NCBI GenBank assembly: GCA_026770585.1
Contig: MU647167.1
Span: forward strand, 18,914-39,349
Source of the DNA: Baffinella frigidus
Lineage: Eukaryota; Cryptophyceae; Cryptomonadales; Baffinellaceae
Direction: 5' to 3'
Length of the DNA stretch: 20,436 nucleotides
The number at the start of each line of letters is the position of its first letter. The first letter of the stretch is position 1. The notes under the pieces were generated by a model. That model saw only the letters and a list, made by a program, of their open reading frames with translations. It searched no databases and was not told the origin of the DNA. Below, in pieces: positions 1-8,314 of this stretch. A program made the position numbers and the translations under genes.

Positions 1-150
1 GTTGGCTGACTGCTCTGAAGTTGACATGCTGGGTATGTGCTACGAATCCGTCAACTTCGGAGCGCAAAAAAACCCTGTCCCACAAAATTTGGCGAGAACC
101 AAACGTCGGTGAGTCCAACCACACTGAAACAGTGCTGGCGGATCACGATG
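1..150 (+). repeat. Dispersed GTTGACATGCTGG element, partial
   Basis: AAGTTGACATGCTGGGTATG ... GAATCCGTCAACTTCGGAGC. This family recurs near 5650, 9740, 11790, 11870, 12915 (inverted), 13205 (inverted), 16235, 16615, 19430, 19685 and 19905. Where complete it begins CTAGCTCTGCCTCACTCGGG and ends in ACTGAG(A)CAGAGCTAG-like sequence, so it looks like a non-coding foldback transposon. The rest of 1-525 holds further parts of the family (237-310 and 373-420), with direct repeats of GAGCACGTTGAACTTGAGG. Confidence 0.7.
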
Positions 151-524
151 GGCGCAGGGAAATCTTTGGCCAGAGATCTCTCTCGTCGGTTGAAAGGCTT
201 TCGACCGACGGGAGAGCACGTTGGACTTGAGGAAATAGACTTTGGAGCAAGAAAAGGCCTGGTCTCACCAAAACGGTGAGACCAACCAGACTCAGACAGA
301 GCTAGAGGGTCAAGATGGGCGCAAGCACATCTCTGGCCAGAAATCCTTTACCCAAGAGAGCACGTTGCACTTGAGGAAATAGACTTTGGAGCAAGAAACG
401 GCCTTGTCTCACCGAATTGGTGAATAAAAATCTCTTCTTAGAGACTTTCAGTTGAATAAAAGCCTCTTCTTTACCTGAGAGAGCACGTTGAACTTGAGGA
501 AGTTCCACACGGCAAACAATGTAA

Positions 525-1020
525 ATATTTGTACCAGGATAAGGTGTTCCAACCTCGTGACTGGCCAATATATGGCTAGTTACGTGACCAATCAACGAAA
601 GTTACTACACCAATGCCCACTTTTAAAAGCACATCGGTTTTAAATAGGCCCTTCTTCCAGCCTCGAGTGGTTACCTGAGACAGCACGTTGAACTTGAGGA
701 AGTTCCACACGGAAAACGTCGGGCGCCCATACCTGCTCGCGCCCCGGCGTTTTCAAAACGCCAGATTACTTTGTATCACCTTGTTGCGTTTTGTAAAGCA
801 AAAAGCGTTTAGTGTAAAGCAAAAAGCGTTTAGTAAAGACACGTTGAGAAAATGTCGAACATGAAGCGCAGACCACTCGAGAATGCTAGAGGGGCCTATT
901 TAAAACCGTTTTCTTTCACAGGTGTGCATTTGTGCAGTAACTTTCGTGAGGTTGGTCACGTAACTAGGCGAAATTAGCCCAGGCACGAGGTTGGACACCT
1001 TATCCTGATACAAATGCTTA
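525..1020. repeat. Foldback element with arms of about 145 bp
   Basis: The left arm 525-668 (TTTGTACCAGGATAAGGTGT ... CCTCGAGTGG) is inverted at about 878-1020 (CCACTCGAGAATGC ... ACCTTATCCTGATACAAATG). The centre has a tandem GTAAAGCAAAAAGCGTTTA pair near 794-835. No ORF. A direct repeat of GCACGTTGAACTTGAGGAAG flanks the left arm (483 and 683). Confidence 0.75.
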
Positions 1021-1095
1021 CAACCCCACATGTAAATAGGTTGCTCCAGCATTCTCGAGTGGGAGGACCACGACGGTGCACTTTAATAGGGTAAC

Positions 1096-1222
1096 GGCCT
1101 GAAAATGGAGTAGTTAGGCCTACGGCATTGCCTAGGACCTCCTACCGTAGGCCGAGACTTTTTGGTCCTAGGATCCCTCGGCCTACGGTAGGAGGTCCTA
1201 GGCAATCCCGTAGGCCTAGCTA
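1096..1222. repeat. Palindromic MITE-like hairpin
   Basis: TAGGCCTACGGCATTGCCTA and the following CTCCTACCGTAGGCCGAG are mirrored after a short loop by CTCGGCCTACGGTAGGAGG ... CAATCCCGTAGGCCTAGC. The flanks AAAATGGAGTAG / CTACCCCATTTT extend the stem to about 60 bp. Confidence 0.75.
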
Positions 1223-1470
1223 CCCCATTTTGAGTCCATTACCCCATTAACTTGTAACAATCAGGTTTCGAATCGTCTTACGCACGCGCGCGAGGGGCGA
1301 GGGTCCAGGTGCAGGGCTGAACCCAAACCCTGAAACCGAACCCTGAACTCTGAACCCCAAAACCTGAAACCGAACCCTGAACCCCAAGCCACACACCATG
1401 AACCCCAAACCCTGAAACCGAACCCTGGACCCTGAACTCTGCACCCCAAACCCCAAACCATGAAGCCGGG

Positions 1471-1549
1471 TGAGGAAGCACACCAGACAGAAACCGCCAG
1501 ACTCCGTGGTTTTGGGTTTAGGGTTTAGGGCGAGGAAGCACACCAGCCA
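1471..1549 (-). pseudogene. ALG9-like exon 6, two donor-edge remnants
   Basis: Minus strand TTTCTGTCTG|GTGTGCTTC (near 1478-1490) and GAGTGGCTG|GTGTGCTTC (near 1537-1547) repeat the last bases of exon 6 and its intron start. They lie downstream in the transcriptional sense. Confidence 0.45.
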
Positions 1550-1684
1550 CTCAGCAGCCACCGGGGGCTTCACGGATACAGTCCAACTAAACGATTTGTA
1601 CTAGAATCTTATCCATTGCCCTCTAAACTAACCGGAATCTCACGTTGAATTCAAGACGAAAAGGTTCTGGGTCACTGCTAAGTG

Positions 1685-1741
1685 GCAGAATCCGTCGCGA
1701 CGACGAGCGCGGCCACCGTCAGCAGCGCCAGTGCCGAAAAC
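1685..1741 (-). pseudogene. ALG9-like exon 6, second copy
   Basis: Minus strand GTTTTCGGCACTGGCGCTGC through GATTCTGCC encodes FSALALLTVAALVVATDSA. Acceptor and donor are not preserved (TTGG before, ACTTAG after). It is an imperfect case for the polarity rule. Confidence 0.55.
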
Positions 1742-2011
1742 CCAACTAAATATGTTTCGCAACGCGGCCATCTAAAGGATTTCCGGTACAAATCAAGGTA
1801 TATAAACCCGTAAAAGTGCGAAATTTCTCTACCGCCAAGCCAAATATGAGACAGAATCGATAAGGTGGCGGGGCTCGTTTGGGGGTGAGTGTTCAGGGTG
1901 TATGATGTCGTGTGTCCCAGAAACCTCTCTAAACCCTTAAGCGCACCAGCTCAACCCTGAAGCACACAAGCTAAACCCCAAAGCCCACCAACCCTAAACT
2001 CTGAAGCACAC

Positions 2012-2071
2012 CAGGCAGAATCGGTCGCGATGACGAGCGCGGACACCGTCAGCAGCGCCAGCGCCGAAAAC
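2012..2071 (-). CDS. ALG9: ALG9-like exon 6 candidate
   Basis: Minus strand CAAACCAG|GTTTTCGGCGCTGGC to TCTGCCTG|GTGTGC, 60 nt, encodes FSALALLTVSALVIATDSA in one frame. It resembles the membrane segment ending in VVVIDSYYYG of ALG9. A near copy at 1685-1741 and donor-only remnants near 1959, 1537 and 1478 support its being an exon of this gene. Its phase to exon 5 cannot be checked because exon 5's end is unknown. Confidence 0.45.
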
Positions 2072-3878
2072 CTGGTTTGGGTGTAGGGTTTGTTTGGGGT
2101 TTTAGGGTCTTAGGGTTTAGGGTTTATGGTGTATGGCTTATGGATTATGGTTTATGGTTTTGGGTTTGGGGTTTTGGGTTTGGTATTTACCTGAACCAGC
2201 CCCCACACACCCTCAAAACCAACACCCCACAACCTGCTAAGCCACGCAGGTCCCACTACTGAAAACCCACAGCCCACCCTGTGACGGGTTTCGTGACAAA
2301 ACGGCTCCAATTCCCATTCCTAAAGTTGTGGGATTTCGTCACAAAGTAGCTCCAATTCCAAACCCCAAAGTTGTGGATGGCCACATTTGAAAGCTGAAAT
2401 TCCCTCTTTAATTATTTTTTTTAGTAGGAAGCGTGTTAGGTTATTCCGGACAGTTCGTTAATTCCGGACACATTTACTACACGATGTATGTCATGGTAGG
2501 TGCATATCATGACATGAAAGATGCATACCATAGCATTCAAACTCTCTAAAAACATGCGTTTTTATGCCATGGTAGGTGCATATTCATGTCATGATATGCA
2601 CCTACCATGACATAAAAAGGCCATGTCAGCATAAAAATCGATGGATACCATGATATCTTTCACAAAGCTTTTATTGTCGAAGCAGTTGCCTAAAATCATC
2701 CGAAAAGGCAACGATTCGAGCTTTCCGAAAAAGATTTGTACCAAGAATGTCAGCAATGTCGTGTAGTAAATGTGTCCGGAATTAACGAACAGCAACGAAA
2801 AACGCAATATTTGAGGTCGGCTATTTCCCAAACCAAAATAGTTAGCTCACTTTTGAAAATGACTTAGAACAGCTGGGACTTAGCTCTTCAAAACGGTGTA
2901 GGGGAACAAAACGGGAAAAGTTGACGATTAACGACTTATTTGCCTCCAAAAAGTAGTCCGGTGATACCTAACACGCTTCCTACCAGAACTTCGTTTTAAA
3001 CGAAACCTCGTTTTAAAACTATTCATTGGACAGGGCGGGAAGGGTTTGCAGTAGCAGCCTCTCCAGGGCATTCTTCCGCACGCAGAATTGTGACCGAAAC
3101 GTGCTCGGAAATCGGGGTGAATGGGAGGCGGCGGGACGGGCCCTTCATCCGAGGGGGGCTACTGGAGCGTTCTCGAGTGGAACCCCACAGCCTACCAAGC
3201 CACGCAGGTCCTACCCTCTCCGGGCCATTCTTCCACACGCAATATTGTGGCCAAAACGTGGTCGGAAATCAGGGTGAATGGGGGGCGGCGGAACAGGCCA
3301 TAAAACCCGAAACCCTAAATTGATCCGAGGGGGGTTGTTGGATCGTAGTCTTCTGGTTCACTCACTCAATTGTAGGCGCGAGCGTAGGACAGAAGAAGAA
3401 ACAGGAGGAGAAGAAAAGAGAACAAAGAACAAAGAAGAAGAAGATGATGAAGAAAGAGAAAAGAAACAGAACACGCAGCAGAAAAAGACGAAGAAAAAAG
3501 GGAGAGACCCAGCGAGAAACGCGCCCCAACGGAACATGGACACGCCATTTGGACATTCGAGCAGCAACACCACCAGCCCGATGCCCCCCGCCACCAGAAC
3601 GAAGCTCGGCCGGTTCAGAACCTGGTTCAGCGGGTTTCGGGTTTCGGGTTTCGGGTTTGCGGTTTAGGGTTTAGAGATTAGGGTTCAAGGTTTGGGGATG
3701 AGTGTTCTAGAGTTTAGGGTTCAGGGTTCAGGGCTTGGGGATTAGGACCTGCTCGGGAGGGGTGGGGGGGGGGGTATGTGAGCCACGACCAAGAGGAGTA
3801 GGTTGTTGTCCAACAGGGACTGCCGGGTTGAGGGGTTGAGAGTTGAGGGTTGATGGTTGAGGGTTGAGGGTTGATGGT

Positions 3879-3910
<32 letters not shown>

Positions 3911-4048
3911 GGTTAGGGGCTTAGCGTTCAGGGTTGAGGGTTGAAGGTTCAGGGTTCAGGGTTTAGGGTTTAGGGATTAGGGTTGGAGGTACCGCGATGG
4001 CGGAGAGGCAGATCATCTGCCTCTACCCTCTACCCTAGACCCTCAATC

Positions 4049-4080
<32 letters not shown>

Positions 4081-5188
4081 ACCCTTAAAACGTTTAGACC
4101 CCTTAACCCTCAACCCTTAAGACTCTCAACATTTTAGGGTCTAGGGTGGAGCAGGGTGTGGGGTTACAACTGTTTCACAAGACGGTGCACGTCGAATACA
4201 GAGGTGGGCGTTCAGGGTTCAGTGTTCAGGGTCTACGGTTTAGGGTTTCGGGGTGAGGGTAGGAGCGTACCGCAATGATGAAAGGTATTGCATGCCCATA
4301 AACCCACGACATCCTAGGAAAGGGGGTTCGAGTGTACTAACGAAGAAGGTTTGGGTTTGAGGATGACCGCGATGGCGCAGAGGCAGACCGTTTCCAGGGT
4401 TCAGGCTTCAGGGGTTCGGGTTCAGGGTTTATTGTTTAGGGGTGAGTGTTGGAGGGTTGGAGTACCGCAATTGCGCAGAGGGAGATAACGGTGCGGATTT
4501 TTCCGCTCTGCCATGCCGCGAAAATGAGCGCGTGTAACGTCATCGTCATCGTGTCCACCTGCGGAGGGTTGCAGGTGGAGGGTCAGCGTTTAAGCTCGCG
4601 TCGTTCAGGGGTTCGGGAGTCAGCCATACCCGAAGCACCCCGGCATCGACGCAGAGTCCACCTCCACCAACCCCCACGAAGGGACCACATCATCGATTTT
4701 GAATCTCTGTTTTACCCGGGCAGCCAGGCGAATTCGCCTGTGGTGGAGCCATTTTCCATAGGAATCGGGAAATTGAAAAACATCGATTTGGTCCCACCGT
4801 GAGGGTTGGTGGCTGCGACGGCCACCTCACCTCCAACGTTCGGCTTGGTGCCAGGGCGGTAACCTAGCTCTGCCTGAATAAAACTGGGCTCGCCATAAAA
4901 CGCATTTAGAGCAGGAAATCCAGTGCACAAGTGCAGCTGCAATGCTTTAATGGCGAGCCCGATTTTTGCTCGGGCAGAGCTAGATACTTTAAACGGGTAC
5001 CTTTCGTCTAGGAAAAGCTCTGATTGGGCAACAGCCATGGGAGTTTCTCCAAGAGGCAACACAGCTACATATAAAAATAACTATTGCGGGGACACGACCA
5101 TCAACATTCACGAGGGCAAGAGTGGGAACGAGACCCCGAGGCGTCCGATCGAGAGGGAGAGAGTGAGGGAGGGAGAGAGAGAGAAAGA

Positions 5189-5219
<31 letters not shown>

Positions 5220-7514
5220 CAGGTGGTGGGGTGGAGGGAGAGAGGGGGGGAGAGAGAGAGGGAGGGAGAGAGAGAGGGAGGGAGAGCTAGGAATCAGACC
5301 CCGAGTCGGCCGATCGAGAGCGCGATGTCACAAGTGGCCATTTGCCTTAAGTTGAATCAAAGAGGCAAAGGTAGGTGGAGCGATTCCGGGAAATGTGGGC
5401 CGCTTTCGGTTTGCTGGTTTGACGATTTGTTCACTTCATTTGTACCGTAAAACGATTCTACGTCCTTTCAAAAGGCATCGTTTCGAGAATTGTGGTACGA
5501 ATGAAAGGACCAAAGTTTCAAATCAGCAAACCGAAAAGCGGCCAACATTCCCGGGAATCGCTCTACGTACCCCGAGGCGACCGATGGAGAGGGCGATCGC
5601 GTGGTTGAACATCGCGAGGGTCAACCCGAGCACCACCTCACTCTCTTTCACCGACTATTCCTAAGTTGACACGTGGGAATCGCGGTACAAATCCGTCAAC
5701 TTTCGCTCCACGTACCCCGAGGCGCCCGATGGAGAGGGCGATGGCGTGGTTGAACACCGCGAGGGTCAGCCCGAGCACCACTGCCCCGTTCCCGAACCGC
5801 GCCCTAGGGTTTAGGGTTTAGGTTTAGGTTTGCGCCGGTTGCCGAACCGCGCCCTGCCAAGCGTCGAACGCACCGTTTAATCCACGCAAGGCCCTTCGAG
5901 GGTTATCCGGTGCCCGTTCTTGGAGCCGTTAGCCCATTCTTGGAGCCATTTCCAATTAACATCGACTTTTGAATACCGGTTTCCCTGTGCAAATTGACTT
6001 TGGAATACCCCCCCCAAGAGCCCTCCGTGGTAAGGCCGTATGCCACAGGTTAATTGAGGCCGTATGCCACATAGTGGAGGCCGTATGCCACACGTACGCC
6101 ACATGCTAAGCTTCGCAGAGGGATCCATCTGGGCCATCTGGAAGGAGGGCACGAAGAAGAGAGCCGCCCAAACAGTGGAATAGATTGGCCCATTTATTTT
6201 TATGGTACTAATTAAGAATTTCTCGGTACAAAGACATGGTGTTAACCGATATTTCGACCCGATTTCTGCGCACGCGAGGAGAGGAGGGACCTGTGCTAAT
6301 AGAGCAATTCTGAGAAATGTTGGCCGCTTTTCGGTTTGCTGGTTTGACGGTTTGCTGATTTCATTTGAACCAAAAGTGGACTCAACCCCTTTCAAGACGC
6401 ACCGTTTCGAGAATTCTGGTACAAATGAAACGAGCAAACCGTCAGACCAGCAACCCAAAAAGCGGCCAACATTTCCCGGAATCGCTCTACCTGCACGATT
6501 TAATCGGTCGCGTATTCTTCATGCATACGATTCCTCCGCAGGGCATTGGAGCCGTTTGCCTAATTTCTGAAAGAAAGACTCCAATTACCTATGGTGAATC
6601 GCATGCATGATGCATACGCGTCCGGGTGAGATTCCACACAGCGGGCTAGGAAGGGATTTTCGGGCAGATTCTGCCCGACTTTCACTTACCTTATCCGTAG
6701 GAACCCCGCTATTTCCATACGGTACTAGCAACCGTATGGCCTATGGATTATTCACGAAGGAGTTGTTTAAAATCCCTTCGAAGTCCGCTGTGTGGCAACA
6801 AAGGTGGATGGTGGCGGGGCTGGAACCGTCTACGTCTGTTTTTTTTCTCGATTCGAGGGTATGGGGTGTGGGGTTCACGCGTTGAGGGTTAGCGGTGTGG
6901 TAGAAGGGTGTGTGGGGAGAGACCTCGACGCTTTCGCCATCCAGTACAGCGAGAGCACCCCCAGGAAGCCCATCGAGAGCCGCATGCAGTAGAAGAGTTG
7001 CAGCTTGCTGAGCGGGAAGAGGAGGAACGGCGCCGCGAGGATTGTGAGCGGGAACACGAACAGGGGGGACCGGATCGCATACTCCTGGCTCCACTCGAAG
7101 TTTTGCACCCCGGTGCCTGCCCCCCACGGCGACTCCTCAGCTGTGCATCCCCAGGGGGGTTGTGTCGCCCCGGAACGACCCACGATTAAAAGATCCATGG
7201 TTGGGGGGAGATGGGCAGGTCGCAGGTTCAGAGGTAACATGCAGGGTGGAGGGTTGGCAGTGGCGGGTTTAGAGAGCTGGGGGTGTGCGACTCCGGGCTT
7301 TCGGGGGCAGGGGGCAGGAACCGTAGAGCAGGTAGTGGAGCGGCTCCCAGATATTGCCAGCCTCGCCCTGCTCCACGCTGAATTCCGCGTTCAGGCACGC
7401 TGCGCCCTGTAGCGCGACGCCGCACCAGAGGATGGTGCGCAGTAGCGCCGCGGTGTCGGCGTCGGTGAGCTCATGCCCGGCGAGGAGCGCGGAGAACGCC
7501 CGGGGGGATCCCAT
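2012..7514 (-). CDS. ALG9: ALG9-like GT22 mannosyltransferase, exons 1 to about 6 (split gene, may be damaged)
   Basis: Minus-strand split gene: 7322-7514, 6930-7116, 5716-5803, 4466-4558, about 3557-3621 and 2012-2071. The joined exons read IWEPLHYLLYG/TGVQNFEWSQEYAIRS, then FYCMRLSMGFLG...LSLYWMAKA/ARFG, NHAIALSIGRLG/VDTMTMT and SLCAIA/VLNRPSF. This matches ALG9 family landmarks (NYWEP.H.LLY, QTWEYSP.YA.RS, FY..R). ALG9 adds alpha-1,2-mannoses to the lipid-linked oligosaccharide in the ER lumen and is a multi-pass membrane protein; several exons here are hydrophobic. Phases agree through exon 5. Oddities: the acidic DE pair normally just before NYWEP is not obvious, and the GWPF motif expected after exon 5 reads ECPN in the only copy seen. 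It may be a diverged paralogue, a decaying gene, or lack exons I missed. Other GT22 members (ALG12, PIGB) fit less well. Confidence 0.62.
2225..3330. repeat. Unassigned direct repeats flanking the nested foldback
   Basis: CAGCCTACCAAGCCACGCAG (3188-3207) recurs as AACCTGCTAAGCCACGCAG (2230-2248). A unit near 3062-3165 (CATTCTTCCGCACGC, GGAAATCGGGGTGAATGGG, ATCCGAGGGGGG) recurs near 3225-3335. They could be remnants of an unrecognised exon of the minus-strand gene; I cannot identify a protein. Confidence 0.5.
2424..2983. repeat. Nested foldback elements
   Basis: Outer terminal inverted repeats GTAGGAAGCGTGTTAGGT (2424-2441) and ACCTAACACGCTTCCTAC (2966-2983) are perfect. Inside lies a second element, 2453-2790, with arms GTTCGTTAATTCCGGACACA and its inverse of about 33 bp. 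Inside that is a palindrome, CATGGTAGGTGCATAT ... ATATGCACCTACCATG, near 2569-2610. No transposase ORF. Confidence 0.8.
3385..3520 (+). repeat. Purine-rich (AGA/GAA) tract
   Basis: AGGAGGAGAAGAAAAGAGAA-type sequence. On the minus strand, the sense strand of the ALG9-like gene, it is a long polypyrimidine tract. It carries ORFs of low complexity only. Confidence 0.8.
3557..3621 (-). CDS. ALG9: ALG9-like exon 5 or its decayed 5' copy
   Basis: Minus strand GAACCAG|GTTCTGAACCGGC encodes VLNRPSFVLVAGGIGLVVLL in the phase required after exon 4. It aligns with the K.SIAVLGVAAGAILGWPF segment of ALG9. Where GWPFG is expected the sequence reads ECPNG, differing from a GWPFG coding sequence at only a few bases. 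No donor is evident. Either this is a decayed 5' fragment, or the motif is truly lost. Confidence 0.45.
3994..4020 (-). pseudogene. ALG9-like exon 4, 3' fragment c
   Basis: Minus strand CAGATGATCTGCCTCTCCGC then CATCGCG|GTACCT gives MICLSAIA with a donor. Confidence 0.68.
4271..4286 (-). pseudogene. ALG9-like exon 4, 3' fragment b
   Basis: Minus strand CTTTCATCATTGCG|GTACGC: only the last few codons resemble the exon, but the donor context matches. Confidence 0.5.
4366..4386 (-). pseudogene. ALG9-like exon 4, 3' fragment a
   Basis: Minus strand CTGCCTCTGCGCCATCGCG|GTCATC gives CLCAIA with a donor, ahead of telomere-like repeat. Confidence 0.7.
4466..4558 (-). CDS. ALG9: ALG9-like exon 4
   Basis: Thirty-one codons, TCCGCAG|GTGGACACG to ATTGCG|GTACTC, phase 0 at both ends, encoding VDTMTMTLHALIFAAWQSGK then IRTVISLCAIA. 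It corresponds to the luminal loop and next membrane segment (F.PSS..MY....) of ALG9. Three 3' fragments follow in the transcriptional direction. Confidence 0.68.
4864..4983. repeat. MITE-like element, CTAGCTCTGCCTG termini
   Basis: 120 bp with termini CTAGCTCTGCCTGAAT / GCTCGGGCAGAGCTAG and inner arms GGGCTCGCCAT / ATGGCGAGCCC. It is the same length and has the same termini as the element at 8522-8641. Confidence 0.78.
5134..5154 (-). pseudogene. ALG9-like exon 3, 3' fragment c
   Basis: Minus strand CTCGATCGGACGCCTCGGG|GTCTCG encodes SIGRLG with a donor, on the other side of the GA-rich tract from fragment b. The tract was therefore probably duplicated or expanded between them. Confidence 0.75.
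5148..5290 (+). repeat. GA microsatellite
   Basis: GAGAGGGAGAGAGTGAGGGA through long (GA)n. Pyrimidine-rich in the sense of the minus-strand gene, between 3' fragments b and c of exon 3. Confidence 0.9.
5300..5327 (-). pseudogene. ALG9-like exon 3, 3' fragment b
   Basis: Minus strand ATCGCGCTCTCGATCGGCC then GACTCGGG|GTCTGA encodes IALSIGRLG with a donor. Borders the GA-rich tract. Confidence 0.78.
5376..5564. repeat. MITE family B, copy 1
   Basis: About 190 bp with inverted termini: GGAGCGATTCCGGGAAATG then GGCCGCTTTCGGTTTGCTGG at left and CAGCAAACCGAAAAGCGGCC with CGGGAATCGCTCTA at right. Non-coding. Its right end abuts the donor of an ALG9-like exon 3 fragment. A second copy is at 6300-6490. 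Confidence 0.78.
5571..5636 (-). pseudogene. ALG9-like exon 3, 3' fragment a
   Basis: Minus strand from GTGGTGCTCGGGTTGACC to CTCGGG|GTACGT encodes VVLGLTLAMFNHAIALSIGR plus LG (Val to Met). The exon start is missing. Between it and the complete exon lies a GTTGAC-type element, and its donor runs within eight bases into a second foldback element. Confidence 0.8.
5716..5803 (-). CDS. ALG9: ALG9-like exon 3, complete copy
   Basis: 88 nt, AAACCCTAG|GGCGCGGTTC to CGCCTCGGG|GTACGT, completing the Ala split with exon 2. It encodes ARFGNGAVVLGLTLAVFNHA and IALSIGRLG, a hydrophobic segment matching the position after the FY..R helix of ALG9. The acceptor is inside a telomere-like repeat. One 5' fragment lies on its transcriptional upstream side and three 3' fragments on the downstream side. 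Confidence 0.7.
5832..5853 (-). pseudogene. ALG9-like exon 3, 5' fragment
   Basis: Minus strand TTGGCAG|GGCGCGGTTCGGCAACC repeats acceptor and exon start (ARFGN), then runs into TTTAGG-type repeat. It is on the upstream side of the complete exon. Confidence 0.68.
6032..6095 (+). repeat. Short tandem repeat GAGGCCGTATGCCACA
   Basis: Three to four units of about 18-23 bp with GGCCGTATGCCACA, in a gene-free stretch (5880-6300) that otherwise shows only degenerate short repeats such as TTCTTGGAGCC. Confidence 0.7.
6300..6490. repeat. MITE family B, copy 2
   Basis: AGAGCAATTCTGAGAAATGT then TGGCCGCTTTTCGGTTTGCT at left; AGCGGCCAACATTTCCCGGA then ATCGCTCT at right. The same architecture as copy 1. 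Confidence 0.78.
6634..6795. repeat. MITE family C, copy 1
   Basis: 162 bp, termini CCACACAGCGGGCTAGGAAG / CTTCGAAGTCCGCTGTGTGG, with GGGCAGATTCTGCCC and CATACGGT...ACCGTATG internal palindromes. Copy 2 is at 12968-13128. Confidence 0.8.
6930..7116 (-). CDS. ALG9: ALG9-like exon 2
   Basis: 187 nt, GGCAG|GCACCGGGG to GCGAAAGC|GTCGAG, phase-matched (G|GC) to exon 1. It encodes TGVQNFEWSQEYAIRSPLFV, then FPLTILAAPFLLFPLSKLQL and FYCMRLSMGFLGVLSLYWMA. QNFEWS.EYAIRS corresponds to QTWEYSP.YAIRS of ALG9, and the rest is one or two transmembrane segments. No duplicate fragments were seen. Confidence 0.7.
7322..7514 (-). CDS. ALG9: ALG9-like exon 1
   Basis: ATG at 7514 is the first Met after an in-frame TGA (minus strand, 7557-7559). 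The exon gives 64 codons plus one base and ends CTCTACG|GTTCCT. It holds a hydrophobic stretch (ALLRTILWCGVALQGAACLN) and GNIWEPLHYLLYG, the best ALG9 signature here. The usual D(E)TFNYWEP is replaced by EQGEAGNIWEP. The start is about 500 bp from, and divergent to, EF-G2 exon 1. Confidence 0.65.
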
Positions 7515-8029
7515 GGCCCGACGCGACTTGACGCTGCGAAAGGTACTACCTGAGCGTCAGGAGGGACTCTCGTCACGGCTCTACTGGACCACCGCTAACC
7601 CGAACGCCATGATCTCCAGTTGATGCCTGAGGTTTCCGGGTGACAGGAGAGGATGGTGACGCGAGTTGCGGTGAAATCCCTCTGTGTCCGTCGTTCAAAT
7701 TGCAGCCAATTGCCAGGCAGGACATTTCAACTTAAGTCAACAAAGCTGGCAGTAAGTTGCCATTTCGTTTTGACTGGGGGATGCATTTGACTTAGGCCAC
7801 TGGCTTTCGGGGGAGTTGACTTAGGTAAAATGTTCTGGCTCCGTGACCTAATGAATCCAACGGCTCCAATTCCCTGTCGTACAAAAGACGTCAGAAACGA
7901 AGGGTTCTTAAGTGAACCTTTTGACTTTTGGTCGGGTCGCAAACAAAAGATCCTTCCCCCAGGTGCGTCGTGGCGAATCCTTCCCAGGCCGGAGATCGCT
8001 GAGCTCCGCACAGCGCAGCAGCGGAAAGA
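7515..8029. promoter_or_regulatory. Divergent intergenic region between the two genes
   Basis: About 515 bp between the two opposed start codons, so it probably holds both promoters. I see no convincing TATA box. AACTTAAGTCAAC (7729-7741) and GTTGACTTAGG (7815-7825) with GACTTAGG near 7790 form an imperfect inverted set, perhaps a degraded foldback. Confidence 0.4.
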
Positions 8030-8314
8030 ATGCTTGCGCGACTTCGCGGATCCGGCGTGGGTTCGTGGCTCTCCGCCTCCGGGAAGCGCGTTGCCAGCAA
8101 GTCAGGGCTCAGTACGCGCCATGGGGCGCTCGGGGATACGCCCTCGGGAACCCGCGGCATCGCGCTGGGTGGGCACGGCGTGACTGCACGGAGGAGCGTC
8201 GGGGTGGTGTGTGCACGCCTGGCAGTGTGCGGGCTCAGCGGGGGGCAGCGCGGCGCGGATGGCGCCCGGTCATTTGCGTCGAAGACTACCGGCACAAGGA
8301 ACGTCGGAATCATG
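8030..8314 (+). CDS. GFM2: EF-G2 exon 1: mitochondrial presequence and start of the G domain
   Basis: Ninety-five codons from ATG 8030 to a donor (ATCATG|GTGAGC). An in-frame TGA at 8000 precedes the ATG, with no other Met between, which supports this start. The first 80 residues are rich in Arg, Ser, Ala and Gly and nearly lack acids ([13 protein letters not shown]...), as expected of a mitochondrial targeting peptide. ARSFAS near residues 79-84 looks like a processing site. The exon ends with TRNVGIM, matching the RN(I/V)GI strand that leads into the P-loop of EF-G, and phase 0 fits exon 2 (AHIDAGK). No duplicated fragments of this exon were seen, unlike nearly all later exons. Confidence 0.85.

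Larger units (their letters stand above)
3640..4445. repeat. TTTAGGG/GTTGAGGG telomere-like degenerate array
   Basis: GGGTTTAGGGTT, GGGTTGAGGGTTGATGG and GGGTTCAGGG repeats, G-rich on plus except for 4021-4130 where CCCTCAACCC is on plus. The two orientations meet near 3990-4030 with an exon 4 fragment between them. It fills the intron between exons 4 and 5 of the minus-strand gene. Confidence 0.8.

Noticed and set aside
5877-6458. 193-codon minus-strand open frame
   Set aside because: It spans a MITE and short tandem repeats, shows no recognisable domain, and parts repeat in the other MITE copy.
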